DNA of 64,000 nt from Flavobacteria bacterium RIFCSPLOWO2_12_FULL_35_11 (lineage in GTDB: Bacteria; Bacteroidota; Bacteroidia; Flavobacteriales; Flavobacteriaceae), in the NCBI GenBank assembly GCA_001800975.1, contig MGWK01000011.1, forward strand, positions 90,893-154,892, written 5' to 3'. Below the pieces are notes generated by a model. The model made no database searches and was not told where the DNA came from. It was given only the letters and a program-made list of their open reading frames with translations. Positions within the stretch are counted from its first letter, which is position 1. Each line of letters starts with the position of its first letter. The position numbers were made by a program, and so were the translations under genes. Positions 8,614-17,146 of the stretch are shown piece by piece.

Positions 8614-9846
8614 ATGAAAACTTTTTATTATTTAATTGTATCGATTTTATTTTTAAATTTTGCCGCAAGTTGCGGAAATGACAATGACTCACCTTTGATC
8701 ATTGACGAGGAAGTGCCAGTAACGGTAGTCACGAAAGCCGGAATTATTAAAGTAAATGAAACTTGGACTGCTGACAAAATATATATTTTAGGAGGAAAAG
8801 TTGTTGTAGATGAAGGGATTACATTAACCATTGAAGCCGGAACAATCATTAAGGGCGCTGAAGGACAAGGCTCATTAGCTTCTGCATTGATAATTGACCA
8901 AGGCGGAAAATTAGTTGCTGAAGGCACCGCCGCAAAACCAATTATTTTTACATCAGTATTGGATAATATCCAAATCGGACAAAAAGCCGGCACAAATTTA
9001 ACGATTGCCGACAACGGTTTGTGGGGCGGATTAATAGTACTTGGTAAAGCACCAATTTCTGTAAGCGGTGATGTTGCCACAAAACAAATAGAAGGAATTC
9101 CTGCAACGGACACCTTTGGACAATATGGGGGAAATGTTGCTAATGATAACTCAGGAATTTTTAAATACATCTCTATAAGACATGGAGGAATTACCATTGG
9201 TGCAGATAACGAGATTAATGGATTAACCCTTGGCGGTGTTGGTTCAGGAACCGTTATTGACTATATTGAAGTTGTTGCCAACCAAGATGATGCAATCGAA
9301 TGGTTTGGAGGTTCTGTAAATGTAACTAACGTTCTTACCTGGGCACAAGGCGATGATGGTTTGGATTGTGACGAAGCTTGGTCTGGATCTGTAAAAAACG
9401 CTTTGGTTATTTTAGGAGCTGACTCAGACAGTGCCTTAGAATTAGACGGTCCTGCTGGTTCTGCCGTAACGGAAGCTGGCTATACTTTTGAGAATGTCAC
9501 GCTTAAAGGCGCAGGTACTTCAAGCAAATATGCCGATTTAAGAGATGGATTGATTGCAAATATGAAAAACGTATTGGCTTATGGTTTTTCAGTTGATTCT
9601 AAAGTTAAGGTAAATGGTGCCGATTCTCAAACAGAACTTACAAATGGCAGAATTACTTTTACCAATTGGCAAGTTGTTTTGCCGGTTGGTGTTACGGTAG
9701 CAGATTTAATTACTGGAGCGAAAGCGGGAGATGAAGTAAAATTCATCAATAATGCAACAGCAATTGCAACGCCAAGTGCCGCAACAACAGGAGCAACTAC
9801 TTCTGTTTTTTCTTGGACTTATGCAGCTTCAAAAAGTGCCTACTAA
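8614..9846 (+). CDS. Surface lipoprotein with predicted right-handed beta-helix
   Basis: A 410-residue predicted lipoprotein with the signal segment ending FAASC (Cys20), then an acidic GNDND tether typical of exported lipoproteins in this phylum. The body has repeated short beta segments with G/N turns and phrases such as GGKVVVDEGITLTIEAGTII, LIIDQGGKLVAEG and GLTLGGVGSGTVIDYIEVV, which suggest a parallel beta-helix. I see no obvious glycosidase or lyase residues. Directly downstream is the TonB-dependent receptor, so it may serve as the receptor's substrate-binding partner in the position normally held by SusD. Its upstream region holds predicted Pho half-sites. The partner role is an inference. 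Confidence 0.8.
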   Translation: MKTFYYLIVSILFLNFAASCGNDNDSPLIIDEEVPVTVVTKAGIIKVNETWTADKIYILGGKVVVDEGITLTIEAGTIIKGAEGQGSLASALIIDQGGKLVAEGTAAKPIIFTSVLDNIQIGQKAGTNLTIADNGLWGGLIVLGKAPISVSGDVATKQIEGIPATDTFGQYGGNVANDNSGIFKYISIRHGGITIGADNEINGLTLGGVGSGTVIDYIEVVANQDDAIEWFGGSVNVTNVLTWAQGDDGLDCDEAWSGSVKNALVILGADSDSALELDGPAGSAVTEAGYTFENVTLKGAGTSSKYADLRDGLIANMKNVLAYGFSVDSKVKVNGADSQTELTNGRITFTNWQVVLPVGVTVADLITGAKAGDEVKFINNATAIATPSAATTGATTSVFSWTYAASKSAY

Positions 9847-9866
9847 TATAATTTTAAATTTTTAAA

Positions 9867-9907
9867 ACAAAATGTCCATATGCCTATTTAGGCTATGGGC
9901 ATTTTGT
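9867..9907 (+). terminator. Long hairpin between beta-helix gene and receptor gene
   Basis: About 18 bp of stem (one G-U pair and one bulge) is formed by ACAAAATGTCCATATGCC and its partner ending CATTTTGT. It starts 20 bases after the lipoprotein stop and ends 32 bases before the receptor start. There is no strong T-run after it, so it may be a leaky terminator or an RNA-stability element that keeps lipoprotein mRNA more abundant than receptor mRNA. Confidence 0.55.
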
Positions 9908-9939
9908 TCATTCAATTAATATTTTAAATAAAAAACTAG

Positions 9940-12759
9940 ATGTTAAAAAAGGGGATTCTTACAATTGTGTTTTTAATGGCGGCTATGCAAGTGATAAATG
10001 CACAAACAGGAAAAGTAACGGGAAAAATTTTGGATGGCGATTATAATGATGTGCTGGCATTTGCCAATGTTTCGGTAAAAGGGACTGAAAAAGGAACTTC
10101 GTCAGATTTTGACGGGTTATATGAATTGGAACTTAAAGAGGGCGATTACACCATTGTTTTCTCATTTATTGGCTATGAATCAAAAGAAATAACAGGAGTT
10201 AGCATAAAAAATAATGAGGTAACAAATTTAAATGTCACTTTAAATTCATCCGTAATGTTAAAGGAAGTGATGATAACATCATCAGCCAGACAAAATACGG
10301 AGGAATCGGTTTTATTTTATCAAAAGAAATCGGCGACCTTGATGGATGGTTTGTCCATAGCGAGCATCAATAAAACCGGTGCCAGCAATATCGCTTCTGC
10401 AATAAAAAGCGTTCCGGGAGTTTCTGTCCAGGACGGAAAGTTTGTTTATGTTCGAGGATTGGGAGACAGATACACCAAATCTATACTAAATGGCATGGAT
10501 ATTCCCGGACTTGATCCCGATAAAAATACCATTCAAATGAATATTTTCCCTACCAATATTTTGGAAAATATTTTGATTGTTAAATCGGCTTCCGCTGATT
10601 TGCCTGCCGATTTTACTGGCGGAGTTATTGACATTGTGACCAAAGATTTTCCTTCACAAAAGCAAATGGAGTTTTCTGTTTCAGGAGGTTTTAATCCGAG
10701 TATGCATTTAAAAGACAATTATTTAATTTATAAAGGCGGCGCAACAGATTTTCTGGGATTTGATGACGGCACCAGAGAGTTGCCAATTTCAACGGCGCAA
10801 GTTATCCCAAATCCGGCATCAACAAAAAATAAAACTTTAGAGCCAATTACGCGCGCTTTTAACAGCACTTTGGCCACAGCGCAAAAAACAAGTTTGCCCG
10901 ATTTTGGTTTTGGGTTTAATTATGGAAATCAGTTTGATGTTAATGACAATAAACTTGGTTTTATCGCTTCCATTGATTATAAAAACACCACCACTTTTTA
11001 TGAGGGATTTGAAAACGGTATTTACCAAAAACCTGAGGAAAGAGATGAATTTGAGCTTTTATTTGACAGAAGACAAAGAGGAGATATTGGCATAAATAAT
11101 GTTTTGGCCTCTGTTTTAACGGGATTGTCTTACAAAACCGAAAAATCAAAATACAATCTTAACGTTTTACATATTCAAAACGGTGAAAGCAGGGCGGCGT
11201 TTTTTGATCAAAAAACAGAAATATCAAATGCCATTGATGTGGTAAAAGACAACTTAGAATACACAGAACGTTCTATTTCAAACTTGCTTTTATCGGGCAA
11301 AAACACGAGTGATGATGCCTCTTTTATCACCGAATGGAAATTGTCTCCCACCTATTCAAGAGTGTATGATAAGGATGTCAGATTAACAACTTTTATAAGA
11401 GAACCAGACGGATATACCATAAGTTCGGATGCCGGTTTTCCAAATAGAATTTGGCGGAATTTGGAAGAAATAAATGCAGTGGGTAAAATTGATTTCACAA
11501 AAAAATATGATATTTTTACCAACAAAGCCATTTTAAAATTTGGCGGATTGTATAGCTATAAACAACGTACCTACAATATTTACAGCTATGAAGTCGCCTT
11601 TAGAAATTTGAGTCCGACAGTGTTTGAAGGGAATCCCGATGCCATATTGGCCTATGAAAATGTTTGGACGCCAGCAACCAATTCAGGATCCTATATACGC
11701 GGAAATTTTGAACCTTCTAACTCATTTGATTCCAACCAAAATACTGCAGCCGGCTATGTTTCAAATGAATTTAAAATTGGCGATAAATTGCGAACTATTT
11801 TAGGGGTGAGAGCCGAATATTTCACCACTTTCTTTACCGGCCAAAATAATTTGGGAACCCAGATGTATGACAATGAAAATACACTAGAAGAATTGGATTT
11901 TTTCCCTTCTGCAAACCTGATCTATGAATACAATGATGCAATAAACATTAGGGCTTCCTATTCTAAAACAACGGCAAGGCCAAGTTTTAAAGAATTGTCG
12001 GTGGTTCAAATTCCCGATTTGCTTACCGGGGTAATGTTTTTAGGAAATATCGATTTAAAACCTTCTTACATTGACAATGTTGATTTTAGATTTGAAATGT
12101 ATGGAAAAGAAGCTCAAATGTTTGCTTTAAGCGGCTTTTATAAAAGCTTTAAAAATCCTATTGAATTGGTCGCTTATTCCGTAATTGCATCCAACCAATT
12201 TACGCCAAGAAACTCACCATCTGCAGAAGTTTTTGGATTGGAGTTTGAAGCCAGAAAGAATTTTAATTTTATTGCTGAAAATTTAAAAGACCTGAGTTTA
12301 AACGTAAACCTTTCTATTATTGATTCTAAAATAAAAATGAATAAGGGCGTTAATGAAGAATTTGATTCCAGACAAACTTTTGCCAGAGACGGAGAAGTCA
12401 TTGACGGTACAAGACAATTGCAAGGACAATCGCCATTTCTTATAAACGCAGGATTAAATTACAACAATAAAACAATAGGTTTAGAAACAGGTTTGTTTTT
12501 TAATGTTCAGGGAAAAACACTGGAAGTAGTTGGTTTTGGGAAAAATCCAGATGTATACGTACAACCTTTTAATAGTTTGAATTTTAACTTTTCTAAAACG
12601 CTAGACAAAGAAAATAGGTCTTCCATAAGCCTTAAAGTGGATAATATTTTAGATGAGAAACGTCAAAGTTTGTACGATTCTTATGGGGCCACAGCGCAAC
12701 CTTTTTCTCTAAGGGAACCTGGAATGGCTTTTTCGTTAGGATACAGTCTCAGCTTATAA
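9940..12759 (+). CDS. TonB-dependent outer-membrane receptor (SusC-like fold)
   Basis: A 939-residue outer-membrane transporter energised by TonB-ExbB-ExbD. Order of parts: signal peptide ending near QVINAQ; carboxypeptidase-regulatory-like domain at about 24-110 (KVTGKILDGDYNDVLAFANV); plug domain at about 120-230 with VPGVSVQDGKFVYVRGLGDRY and DFTGGVIDIVTKDF; then a beta-barrel ending GMAFSLGYSLSL. Length and ending fit a complete receptor. No SusD gene accompanies it; the upstream neighbour is a beta-helix lipoprotein. The substrate is unknown. Predicted Pho boxes upstream of the cluster point to a phosphorus compound, an inference from regulation only. Confidence 0.93.
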   Translation: MLKKGILTIVFLMAAMQVINAQTGKVTGKILDGDYNDVLAFANVSVKGTEKGTSSDFDGLYELELKEGDYTIVFSFIGYESKEITGVSIKNNEVTNLNVTLNSSVMLKEVMITSSARQNTEESVLFYQKKSATLMDGLSIASINKTGASNIASAIKSVPGVSVQDGKFVYVRGLGDRYTKSILNGMDIPGLDPDKNTIQMNIFPTNILENILIVKSASADLPADFTGGVIDIVTKDFPSQKQMEFSVSGGFNPSMHLKDNYLIYKGGATDFLGFDDGTRELPISTAQVIPNPASTKNKTLEPITRAFNSTLATAQKTSLPDFGFGFNYGNQFDVNDNKLGFIASIDYKNTTTFYEGFENGIYQKPEERDEFELLFDRRQRGDIGINNVLASVLTGLSYKTEKSKYNLNVLHIQNGESRAAFFDQKTEISNAIDVVKDNLEYTERSISNLLLSGKNTSDDASFITEWKLSPTYSRVYDKDVRLTTFIREPDGYTISSDAGFPNRIWRNLEEINAVGKIDFTKKYDIFTNKAILKFGGLYSYKQRTYNIYSYEVAFRNLSPTVFEGNPDAILAYENVWTPATNSGSYIRGNFEPSNSFDSNQNTAAGYVSNEFKIGDKLRTILGVRAEYFTTFFTGQNNLGTQMYDNENTLEELDFFPSANLIYEYNDAINIRASYSKTTARPSFKELSVVQIPDLLTGVMFLGNIDLKPSYIDNVDFRFEMYGKEAQMFALSGFYKSFKNPIELVAYSVIASNQFTPRNSPSAEVFGLEFEARKNFNFIAENLKDLSLNVNLSIIDSKIKMNKGVNEEFDSRQTFARDGEVIDGTRQLQGQSPFLINAGLNYNNKTIGLETGLFFNVQGKTLEVVGFGKNPDVYVQPFNSLNFNFSKTLDKENRSSISLKVDNILDEKRQSLYDSYGATAQPFSLREPGMAFSLGYSLSL

Positions 12760-12775
12760 AGAGTTGGTGCATAAA

Positions 12776-12813
12776 AACAAAAAGGCTGAAATTTAAATTT
12801 CAGCCTTTTTGTT
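12776..12813. terminator. Bidirectional terminator
   Basis: A perfect 19-bp inverted repeat with no loop base to spare (AACAAAAAGGCTGAAATTT and complement) is bounded by A- and T-rich arms. It separates the receptor gene from the convergent gene at 12840. Confidence 0.85.
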
Positions 12814-12839
12814 TACAAATGAAACAATTATTTTTTTCG

Positions 12840-13187
12840 TTAATTAACTACCAATGCTTTCTCTTCAACATGAATTATTTTGTTTTCCTGATAAGTAACG
12901 AGGTTGATTTTATCCGTTTTAAAGTAAGTCCAAACACCTTCCTTTTTACCGTTATTGTAAGTGGCAATTGTAGTTTTATTTCCCAGTAAATCATAGCTGA
13001 TCCAAGTATCGTGAAGTTTGCCTTCTTTGTTGAAAAAACCTTCTCGTTCAATAATATTACTATTGTCGGCAAAATAATACGTTGCTTTTACCAAATCGTT
13101 ATCCATTTTTTGATATACGACTTTTTGCTCTTGCGAAAATGCTGTTACACAAAACAACAATATAACGATGTTTATAAATGTTTTCAT
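12840..13187 (-). CDS. Small secreted MORN-like repeat protein
   Basis: A 115-residue exported protein with signal peptide ending CVTAFSQ. The mature part carries two to three MORN/YwqK-like units (EGFFNKEGKLHDTWISYD, ATYNNGKKEGVWTYF, LVTYQENKI), a beta-hairpin repeat found in many small flavobacterial secreted proteins that are sometimes misannotated as adenylyltransferases. It shows no enzyme motif. It is convergent with the TonB receptor gene and its upstream region has 11-bp-spaced TTAA half-sites like those before pstS, suggesting shared control. Function unknown. Confidence 0.8.
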   Translation of the reverse strand: MKTFINIVILLFCVTAFSQEQKVVYQKMDNDLVKATYYFADNSNIIEREGFFNKEGKLHDTWISYDLLGNKTTIATYNNGKKEGVWTYFKTDKINLVTYQENKIIHVEEKALVVN

Positions 13188-13250
13188 GATCTATTTATTT
13201 TAGTTCTTTATTTACTTCATATAAAAGTAGGTCAATTGCTTTTTATTTAC

Positions 13251-13278
13251 TTTAAATTAACGTTAAGTTTACATTAAG
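13251..13278 (-). promoter_or_regulatory. Predicted Pho box upstream of the MORN-like gene
   Basis: Read on the minus strand there are TTAA-type half-sites at 11-bp steps (plus-strand positions 13273, 13262 and 13251), with an extra one between as in the porin and beta-helix promoters. The -7 box at the expected place (plus 13233-13240) reads AGCAATTG, a weaker match than in the other sites. Start codon is 64 bases downstream of the nearest half-site. Confidence 0.4.
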
Positions 13279-13425
13279 TTTTTTTTCAGAAAATTAAATT
13301 ATTGATAATCAATAGTTTATATTTATTTTAAATTCATTAATAAATTAGGATTTTAAGAAAACAGCTATTCTTAACCTAAAATTTACATTGATTTAATATT
13401 TTTCAGTTAAAATTTATAGAACTTA

Positions 13426-13458
13426 TTGCTGCTGCTTTTCAAAGTATTTGTACCTTTG
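13426..13458 (+). promoter_or_regulatory. Bacteroidota-type promoter (TTG-N22-TACCTTTG)
   Basis: An exact TAnnTTTG box (TACCTTTG, 13451-13458) has a TTG 22 bp upstream. Expected transcript start is about 13462, which would serve the 52-residue gene at 13484 and the ClC gene behind it. The 300 bases before it (13188-13425) contain only the Pho-like sites of the divergent gene and AT-rich sequence. Confidence 0.65.
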
Positions 13459-13483
13459 TTTAAAATCATTCTAAATAAGTATT

Positions 13484-13642
13484 TTGGGAACTACTGAAAA
13501 TTCAGGTATTTTTAACTACGATTTTGATCTGGGCGCATTGGCTAAAAGGAAACCACACAATGAGATAAATGAAAAATGCTGTGAAAAATACAAGCATAAA
13601 AGCAACAAGACTTGTAAAAAATGTCCAAATCGATTGCCTTAA
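13484..13642 (+). CDS. Small Cys-rich protein, 52 residues, TTG start
   Basis: An open frame that starts at TTG 13484 and ends with TAA at 13640-13642, preceded in frame by a stop at 13472. The translation reads GTTENSGIFNYDFDLGALAK then a charged middle, and ends with KCCEKYKHKSNKTCKKCP plus NRLP. Four Cys in the form CC-x10-C-x2-C and many Lys suggest a small metal- or nucleic-acid-binding protein; I see no membrane segment. A strong promoter lies 26 bases upstream and the ClC channel gene starts 45 bases downstream, so the two probably form an operon. Amino-acid composition and promoter placement support it as real despite its length and TTG start. Confidence 0.65.
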   Translation: MGTTENSGIFNYDFDLGALAKRKPHNEINEKCCEKYKHKSNKTCKKCPNRLP

Positions 13643-13687
13643 AGGCTAGATTTTAATACTTTTGCATTTCCTTTTCAGAAAGATAAA

Positions 13688-15478
13688 ATGCCAATTAATT
13701 CAAAAAAATTATTTCTTAAGTTTTTAAAATGGAGATACCAACATATTTCCAACAAGCAATTTACTAATATTGCCAGTACCGTTATCGGATTGTTGGCAGG
13801 GTTGGGTGCTGTTGTTTTAAAAAATTTAACCCACTTCATCCAACAATTATTGGAAGGAGGATTTATTAGGCAAATTCACCAGGCATTTTATTTTATTTTC
13901 CCAATTCTGGGCTTTTTGATAGTTTTGCTTGTAATAAAATACGTCATTAGGAAAAAGGTAGGGCACGGAATTCCTTCCACCTTGTATGCCATTTCAAAAC
14001 AAAAGGGAATTATGCCCAAACACCAAATGTGGGCATCTTTAATTACTGCGCCTTTAACGGTTGGTTTTGGGGGATCTGTGGGGTTAGAGGGACCAACTGT
14101 TGCCACAGGAGCTGCCATTGGTTCTAATTTTGCACGATTTTTTCATCTAAACCAAACCACAAGAACCTTACTTATTGGTGCCGCCGCTGCCGGTGCCATG
14201 TCCTCTATTTTTAAAGCCCCTATTGCTGCCATTGTTTTTGCGGTCGAGATTTTTAGTTTGGAATTGACGCTTGCCTCTATGATTCCACTGCTTCTGGCGT
14301 CAATTACTGCGGTTTTAACTTCTTATTTCTTTTTTGGTGATGACGTGTTGCTTCACTTTACCATACAGGATAAATTTGAGCTAAACGACGTTTTGTTCTA
14401 TGTTTTCTTGGGCCTTGCTTCTGCAATGGCCTCCATTTATTTCAGTAAAATGTATTTTGGAATCAGCAATTTTTTTAAAAAATTCGAAAATCCTTATATA
14501 AAACTTCTTATTGGTGGATTGTCACTGGGCGTTATTGTTTATTTTATACCTACGCTTTTTGGGGAAGGTTATGAAACCATCAACAATATTTTGCGCGGAA
14601 ATGTAAACGGGATCGTGAGAAATAACATACTGAAAATACTCTCAGATAACACCTACATGATTATCTTGTTTTTGATGGGTTTAATCGCATTTAAAATAAT
14701 TGCCACCTCGGTTACTTTTGGCGCAGGCGGCGTTGGGGGCATATTTGCGCCAACATTGTTTATGGGCAGTGTAACAGGTTACGTTTTTGCCATGATGGTA
14801 AATGCCAGCAACTTGTTTAGCCACCAACTTTCCCTAACCAATTTTGCGATGGTTGGTATGGCAGGTTTAATGGCAGGTATTTTGCAGGCACCTTTAACGG
14901 CAATATTTCTCATTGCTGAAATTACCGGTGGCTACGAACTTTTTGTGCCGCTAATGATTGTGGCGCTGATTTCTTTTGTGGTGACACAAAAATTTGTGCC
15001 TTATAATATTTACGCTTCCGAATTGGCGAAAAAAGGGCAGCTCATTACGCACGATAAAGATAAAAACGTGCTCATGATGCTCGATTTGGATAAGCTCATT
15101 GAAAAGAATTTTGTGCTGCTTCATCCCGAGATGACTTTGGGAGATGTTGTAAATGAGGCAATTGCAAAATCATCCCGAAACCATTTTCCTGTGGTGAATG
15201 AAGAAATGGATTATTTGGGAATACTTACCATCAACGATATTAGAAGCATTATGTTCAATAAAGAATTATACGACACGGTGAAAGTCGAAAGTTTGATGCA
15301 CGCCGGATCGGACATTATTTATTACGAAAAAGACTCTGCCGAAGATATTTTGAACAAGTTTAAAAGGTGCGGCGCTTGGAATTTGGTGGTGCTGAAAGAC
15401 GGGAAATACTTCGGGTTTATCTCTAAATCGCGCTTGCTTACCGCCTACCGAAGAAAATTAATTGATGTAACTGCTTAG
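13688..15478 (+). CDS. ClC-family chloride channel/antiporter with CBS pair
   Basis: A 596-residue inner-membrane anion channel or Cl-/H+ antiporter. The ClC selectivity motifs are present: GHGIP (residues 92-96), GLEGP with the gating Glu134, and GAGGVGGIFAPTLFMG in the second half. Ten or more membrane helices cover residues about 25-450. The C-terminal 140 residues form a CBS-domain pair (FPVVNEEMDYLGILTINDI and later LVVLKDGKYFGFISKSRL) that usually binds adenine nucleotides and modulates gating. Channel versus antiporter cannot be settled here. It follows the 52-residue Cys-rich gene on the same strand. Confidence 0.93.
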   Translation: MPINSKKLFLKFLKWRYQHISNKQFTNIASTVIGLLAGLGAVVLKNLTHFIQQLLEGGFIRQIHQAFYFIFPILGFLIVLLVIKYVIRKKVGHGIPSTLYAISKQKGIMPKHQMWASLITAPLTVGFGGSVGLEGPTVATGAAIGSNFARFFHLNQTTRTLLIGAAAAGAMSSIFKAPIAAIVFAVEIFSLELTLASMIPLLLASITAVLTSYFFFGDDVLLHFTIQDKFELNDVLFYVFLGLASAMASIYFSKMYFGISNFFKKFENPYIKLLIGGLSLGVIVYFIPTLFGEGYETINNILRGNVNGIVRNNILKILSDNTYMIILFLMGLIAFKIIATSVTFGAGGVGGIFAPTLFMGSVTGYVFAMMVNASNLFSHQLSLTNFAMVGMAGLMAGILQAPLTAIFLIAEITGGYELFVPLMIVALISFVVTQKFVPYNIYASELAKKGQLITHDKDKNVLMMLDLDKLIEKNFVLLHPEMTLGDVVNEAIAKSSRNHFPVVNEEMDYLGILTINDIRSIMFNKELYDTVKVESLMHAGSDIIYYEKDSAEDILNKFKRCGAWNLVVLKDGKYFGFISKSRLLTAYRRKLIDVTA

Positions 15479-15519
15479 TTTTCAGATTTAAATTTCAAAA
15501 CCTTAAAAAATAGTGTTTT

Positions 15520-15617
15520 TGGCGTTCCCGCAAGGGTCGGGTTTTTCGTTGCAATCTTTTTTTCGGTGAAAAACCTCAAAAGAGGATTTTCACTTCACCC
15601 CCTAACGCAAATTGAAT
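15520..15617 (-). repeat. Dispersed intergenic repeat, copy A
   Basis: Read on the minus strand it runs from CAATTTGCGTTAGGGGGTGAAG through a T/A-rich centre to AACGAAAAACCCGACCCTTGCGGGAACGCC. It matches the copy at 33536-33692 closely and shares ends with the copies at 22436-22587 and 56857-56945. It lies between two convergent genes and encodes nothing. Confidence 0.7.
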
Positions 15618-15648
15618 TACCAATTACGATTTTAAAAAAATATAGACC

Positions 15649-16638
15649 TTATTCCTTTTTATCAATAAACGCAACCGCTTTATCGGGAAAATCGGTAAAA
15701 ATGCCATCAACATTTGCTTCGTATAAAGCCACTTGCAACAAATCTTCAAACGAATCAAAATCGCCCAATTGATCAGCCCTAAAAGTATAGGCGTGGACTT
15801 TTAAGTTTAGTTTATGAGCGTTGGCGACCAAACTGGTGATTTGCCATTTCCCGTTTTTGTCTTTTCCTTTAATAATTTGGGGAATCCAAGGTCCGATGCC
15901 ATCAGCGTAAGTGGCAATTTCTTCCAATTTTTCATCGGATTTAAATTCCATCAATTGCACCATAAAAAGTTCGCTTTTGAATTCATGTCTGACTCTTTTT
16001 AGCTCTTTGGCATCAAAACACTGCAATATGCAGTTGTCTTTTTTGGTTTTGTAGCCATATTCATTTAAAGCTTTCAGCACAATTTTAGAAATATCCTTGC
16101 CTTCTTTTCTGTGAAATTCCGGTTCCTTAATTTCTGGATAAATGCCAATATTTTTTCCGGTGCTTTTGTTCAATCCCTGAATGAATTCAATTTCTTCCTG
16201 CAAAGAATGCAATTTGAATGTTGCTGTGAATACCGGAAAACGGTTTGGGAAAACAGCTTTATCGTTTACGGGATCAAATCTTTCAGAGACATTTAATTGT
16301 TTTAGTTCCTCAAAAATAAAATCGATCACATAAAATCGGCCGTCAATTCTTTTTTTCTTCGGAAACTTTTTGGCAACATCGGTAACCATTTCCAAATGAA
16401 TGTCGTGAATCACGATGGGAACATTGTCTCTGCTCAACACAATGTCCTGCTCCAAATAATCGGCGCCCATCGCATAAGCCATTGCTTTTGCTGGCAAGGT
16501 GTGTTCGGGCAAATATCCCGAAGCACCTCTGTGCGCAATCACCACTTTTTTATTTTTTTGAATTTCCATTGTTGGTTCCGGCTTATGTTCACCGCAAGAT
16601 AAGGACAACATTAAAAAAATGATTAAAAAGCGATACAT
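15649..16638 (-). CDS. Glycerophosphodiester phosphodiesterase family lipoprotein
   Basis: Predicted to release an alcohol and sn-glycerol 3-phosphate from glycerophosphodiesters in the periplasm. The signal segment ends LSLSC (Cys15). The GDPD TIM-barrel motifs follow: AHRGASGYLPEHT, then LEQDIVLSRDNVPIVIHD with the catalytic His and metal-binding acidic residues. Length of 329 residues matches GlpQ-type enzymes. The C-terminus (VDGIFTDFPDKAVAFI) is the usual end of the barrel. It stands alone and convergent with the ClC gene. No Pho-like box was seen upstream. Substrate range unknown. Confidence 0.92.
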   Translation of the reverse strand: MYRFLIIFLMLSLSCGEHKPEPTMEIQKNKKVVIAHRGASGYLPEHTLPAKAMAYAMGADYLEQDIVLSRDNVPIVIHDIHLEMVTDVAKKFPKKKRIDGRFYVIDFIFEELKQLNVSERFDPVNDKAVFPNRFPVFTATFKLHSLQEEIEFIQGLNKSTGKNIGIYPEIKEPEFHRKEGKDISKIVLKALNEYGYKTKKDNCILQCFDAKELKRVRHEFKSELFMVQLMEFKSDEKLEEIATYADGIGPWIPQIIKGKDKNGKWQITSLVANAHKLNLKVHAYTFRADQLGDFDSFEDLLQVALYEANVDGIFTDFPDKAVAFIDKKE

Positions 16639-16712
16639 ATTTACAGTTTAAAGTTTATTTAAATGTATGGTTTTTTGTAGTTTTACGCACAATAATTATA
16701 CAATATAAATAA

Positions 16713-16952
16713 ATGAAATATGTCATCATTTTTGTTTTGATACTTACTTTAGGAATGCTTGCCATCGGTTTTTATCTGAAAAACGGAGGCGATGCCAATG
16801 GAGAAATTGTGATTGGACTTGGCGTTTTGATGGTGGCGTTTGTTTTAATGCCTTTGTTTATTTACTATCGGTACAAAAACAAAAAATTAAGCGATTTTAC
16901 CTTTGAGAAATTCAAAAAAGACCTTGAAGAGCGAAGTAAAAGTGATAAATAA
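16713..16952 (+). CDS. Small two-helix membrane protein
   Basis: 79 residues with two hydrophobic helices (about 3-21 and 34-52) joined by a short Gly-rich loop, then a charged C-terminal tail (KKLSDFTFEKFKKDLEERSKSDK) that should face the cytoplasm. I do not recognise a family. It is divergent from the GlpQ-like gene, with 74 bases between starts, and is followed by an inverted pair of short repeats. Codon use looks normal. Confidence 0.7.
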   Translation: MKYVIIFVLILTLGMLAIGFYLKNGGDANGEIVIGLGVLMVAFVLMPLFIYYRYKNKKLSDFTFEKFKKDLEERSKSDK

Positions 16953-17139
16953 GTGTCTAAAGTGCCTAAAGTTTGAAGTACTTAGAGTTTAAAAAAGCAC
17001 TTTTGCCTGCCAAAGCAAAACAATATATTTTTGAATTAACTATTTGTTTAAAAAGTAAAAAAGGTCCTGTCTATCATTGCCTAAAAAATTGATCGCAATT
17101 TAACTTTAGGCATTTTAGGCACTCCAAACTTTAGGCACT
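16952..17139. repeat. Inverted pair of AGTGCCTAAAGTT-type repeats
   Basis: AGTGTCTAAAGTGCCTAAAGTTT begins at 16952 and its reverse complement words (AACTTTAGGCATTTTAGGCACT, AAACTTTAGGCACT) lie at 17102-17139, enclosing about 110 bases with no gene. The same words recur in direct orientation at 54820-54861, so this is a dispersed intergenic repeat. Confidence 0.6.
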
Positions 17140-17146
17140 ATTTTTA

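Noticed and set aside
8628..9197. 189-residue minus-strand frame opposite the beta-helix lipoprotein
   Set aside because: Pro/Ser/Thr-rich shadow of a repetitive beta sequence; the plus-strand lipoprotein is clearly the coded one.
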